Assembly (NCBI GenBank): GCA_030626645.1
Contig: DAOUTP010000111.1
Location: forward strand, 1 to 6,347
Reading direction: 5' to 3'
From: Candidatus Cloacimonadota bacterium
GTDB taxonomy: Bacteria > Cloacimonadota > Cloacimonadia > Cloacimonadales > TCS61
DNA: 6,347 nucleotides
Positions 4,899-6,347 of the stretch are shown piece by piece. The notes under the pieces were generated by a model. It saw only the letters and a list, made by a program, of their open reading frames with translations, was not told where the DNA came from and did not search any database. Within the stretch, counting starts at the first letter, position 1; each line of letters starts with the position of its first letter. The translations under genes were made by a program, and so were the position numbers.

Positions 4899-6296
4899 AT
4901 GTCAAATAAATTTGGATATAATTTTTATAAGATTCTAATAATAATTTTTATTTTTATTACTATGAAATTATATGGTTTTGAACCAAAAGTGAATGATTTT
5001 ATAAATTCTTATCAATATGAACTATATCAATCGTGGCTTGAAACGGAAAAACTTGATGGTGATCTTCCTGCCGGGTTTACAAGTGAAAAAGTAGTTAGAA
5101 ATTTCAAAGATAAAAACGGTCGTGAAATCAACGTGGAATACGATTGGCAGAACTGGAAGATCAGAACTCAAAGAGAGATGGTTCCATTTTTATACTATTT
5201 AGATGATGAACAAAAGATTAAACCTTATATCCATTTTTTAGAAAGATTCATCTATCGGCTGAACTGTAATGATAAAATGTTTATAATCGATCTTGTAGAT
5301 CACGATAAAATCATTTTGGAATACAAAGAGCAAACCGGAGAGAATGCCTTGAATCTATTGTGGGAAGATCATCCGGTTCCAAGAATCAAATTACGACCCG
5401 TGGAATTAACAGCTAATGCAGACACATTAGGGTTTAAAATCATCTCAGATAAAATGGATGAATTCAAGATATCATTCCCCCGAGTTTACAATATAAAAGA
5501 AATAATCTCAGGAATTCGCGAGCGCGAATTTGCTAAAAGTGATGAATTCTTCCCGCCAATTATTGAGCCTGAAAAAAAAGAGATCAAACAACAAATTGAA
5601 GATCTCTCGCTTGCAGAATATATTAGAAAATATTTTGAAACTCCTCCACGACGTGAGCTTCTTCATAATAAAATAAAAGATATTCATGAATTTCTTACAG
5701 GGGAATTTCAAAACCATTCAATTTCATCTGAACAAAACTTATGGTGTCTTGAAATTGAAAAATTTGAAGGCAAATTAGATGGAGATATTTCATTAAAGGT
5801 GGAAATTGGTACTGATATTGTGGATATTTTTCCGCAAAATGATCTGGAGCTGGAAGGTAAAACAATGAAATTGGGAACTGATATTATCGATATGTCGAGT
5901 TTATCTGAAACTGAAATTACAGCTATCGCAAATTATATTCCACACCTCATTTATGAACATCGCGCGATTGGTTCTAAACTCATGAATTTTCTGTTAATAC
6001 ACGATGAAGTAGCTTCAACACTTGTTGTATATTCTGATAAGCGTGAACTTTATGAAACTGATTCTTACTCGGATATCCTGCTTCTTCTTAACGAATACTG
6101 GCAAGATAGAACAGTATATTTCGGGATTGATAGTATTAAAAAAATAAACGGAACAATTGAGTTCAAGGGTTTTCTGGTAGCAAGATCTCAAAGTGGTTCT
6201 TGTGACCTGGCAGAAGTTTTTTTCCATGTTAGTAAAGAATACAAGATCGATCTTGTCATGATGGTTCTGCATCCTACTGAAGAAATAAAGAGGTAA
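4899..6296 (+). CDS. Exported protein of unknown function with N-terminal signal peptide
   Basis: A 465-residue protein I do not recognise. It begins with a basic n-region, then ILIIIFIFIT (12-21) and a likely cleavage region near LYGF (24-27), so it is probably exported or membrane-tethered. No lipobox Cys is visible. The rest is soluble in character, rich in Glu, Lys, Ile and aromatics, with only three Cys (123, 283, 435). The N-terminal half (30-215) has WLETEKLDGDLPAGF and DWQNWKIRTQRE segments. A charged linker (222-235) precedes a helical stretch (236-270) and a mixed C-terminal domain, with GTDIVDI (304-310) and GTDIIDM (326-332) as a short internal repeat and KLDGD at both 51-55 and 292-296. 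AGGA (4890-4893), five bases before the ATG, supports the start. The stop is 1 bp before the TatD gene start, which implies co-transcription and possibly translational coupling. Confidence 0.82.
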   Translation: MSNKFGYNFYKILIIIFIFITMKLYGFEPKVNDFINSYQYELYQSWLETEKLDGDLPAGFTSEKVVRNFKDKNGREINVEYDWQNWKIRTQREMVPFLYYLDDEQKIKPYIHFLERFIYRLNCNDKMFIIDLVDHDKIILEYKEQTGENALNLLWEDHPVPRIKLRPVELTANADTLGFKIISDKMDEFKISFPRVYNIKEIISGIREREFAKSDEFFPPIIEPEKKEIKQQIEDLSLAEYIRKYFETPPRRELLHNKIKDIHEFLTGEFQNHSISSEQNLWCLEIEKFEGKLDGDISLKVEIGTDIVDIFPQNDLELEGKTMKLGTDIIDMSSLSETEITAIANYIPHLIYEHRAIGSKLMNFLLIHDEVASTLVVYSDKRELYETDSYSDILLLLNEYWQDRTVYFGIDSIKKINGTIEFKGFLVARSQSGSCDLAEVFFHVSKEYKIDLVMMVLHPTEEIKR

Positions 6297-6297
6297 T

Positions 6298-6347
6298 ATG
6301 AAAATATTTGAAACACATGCGCATCTTGATTTCTCACAATTCGATAA
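6298..6347 (+). CDS. TatD-family metal-dependent hydrolase, N-terminal fragment
   Basis: Only the first 16 codons and two bases are in the window. They read MKIFETHAHLDFSQFD, which matches the start of TatD proteins: the HAH pair contributes the first metal-binding histidines and is followed by LDFxxFD. TatD enzymes are cytoplasmic TIM-barrel metal-dependent hydrolases with 3'-5' exonuclease or deoxyribonuclease activity. The ATG is 1 bp after the stop of the exported-protein gene, and AAGAGG (6288-6293), inside the end of that gene, is its ribosome binding site. The gene continues off the right edge. Confidence 0.82.
   Translation, partial: MKIFETHAHLDFSQFD

Noticed and set aside
1..6347. 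CRISPR array, toxin-antitoxin pair or defence island
   Set aside because: There are no regularly spaced repeats. The small acidic gene has no partner gene in the same direction, and no nuclease or helicase genes other than the tatD start are present.

Overview
The window is a moderately AT-rich bacterial chromosome segment with compact genes, mostly on the + strand, with clear Shine-Dalgarno sites. There is no phage, plasmid, CRISPR or transposase gene. The mix of anaerobe-style acyl-CoA genes, a FabK/nitronate-monooxygenase flavoprotein and an M20D deacetylase would suit an uncultured fermentative bacterium of the FCB/Cloacimonadota type. That placement rests on general resemblance only and is low confidence.

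Left part (1-1810): the 3' end of a 3-hydroxyacyl-CoA dehydrogenase gene, then 14 bp later an SCP2-type thiolase gene, closed by a strong intrinsic terminator. The pair would carry out the last two steps of beta-oxidation (3-hydroxyacyl-CoA to 3-ketoacyl-CoA to acetyl-CoA plus shortened acyl-CoA), or the reverse.

Middle (1811-3361): a roughly 169-bp non-coding composite of two REP-like hairpin units facing each other. Its right end appears to supply the ribosome binding site of the next gene, a FabK/nitronate monooxygenase-like flavoenzyme. A tRNA-Arg(CCT) gene lies convergently on the - strand, followed by a perfect-stem hairpin and about 190 bp of AT-rich spacer.

Right part (3362-6347): an M20D metallo-deacetylase close to N-acetyldiaminopimelate deacetylases ends at a symmetrical bidirectional terminator. 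This terminator is shared with a convergent small gene for an acidic protein with an Asp-rich tail. An 80-bp divergent promoter region then leads to a 465-residue exported protein of unknown function. Its stop codon lies 1 bp before the start of a TatD-family hydrolase gene, which runs off the window.

Most of the window is ordinary metabolism. The points worth a second look are the composite repeat with its apparent ribosome-binding role, the small acidic protein, and the unknown exported protein coupled to tatD. No complete novel multi-gene system is evident.
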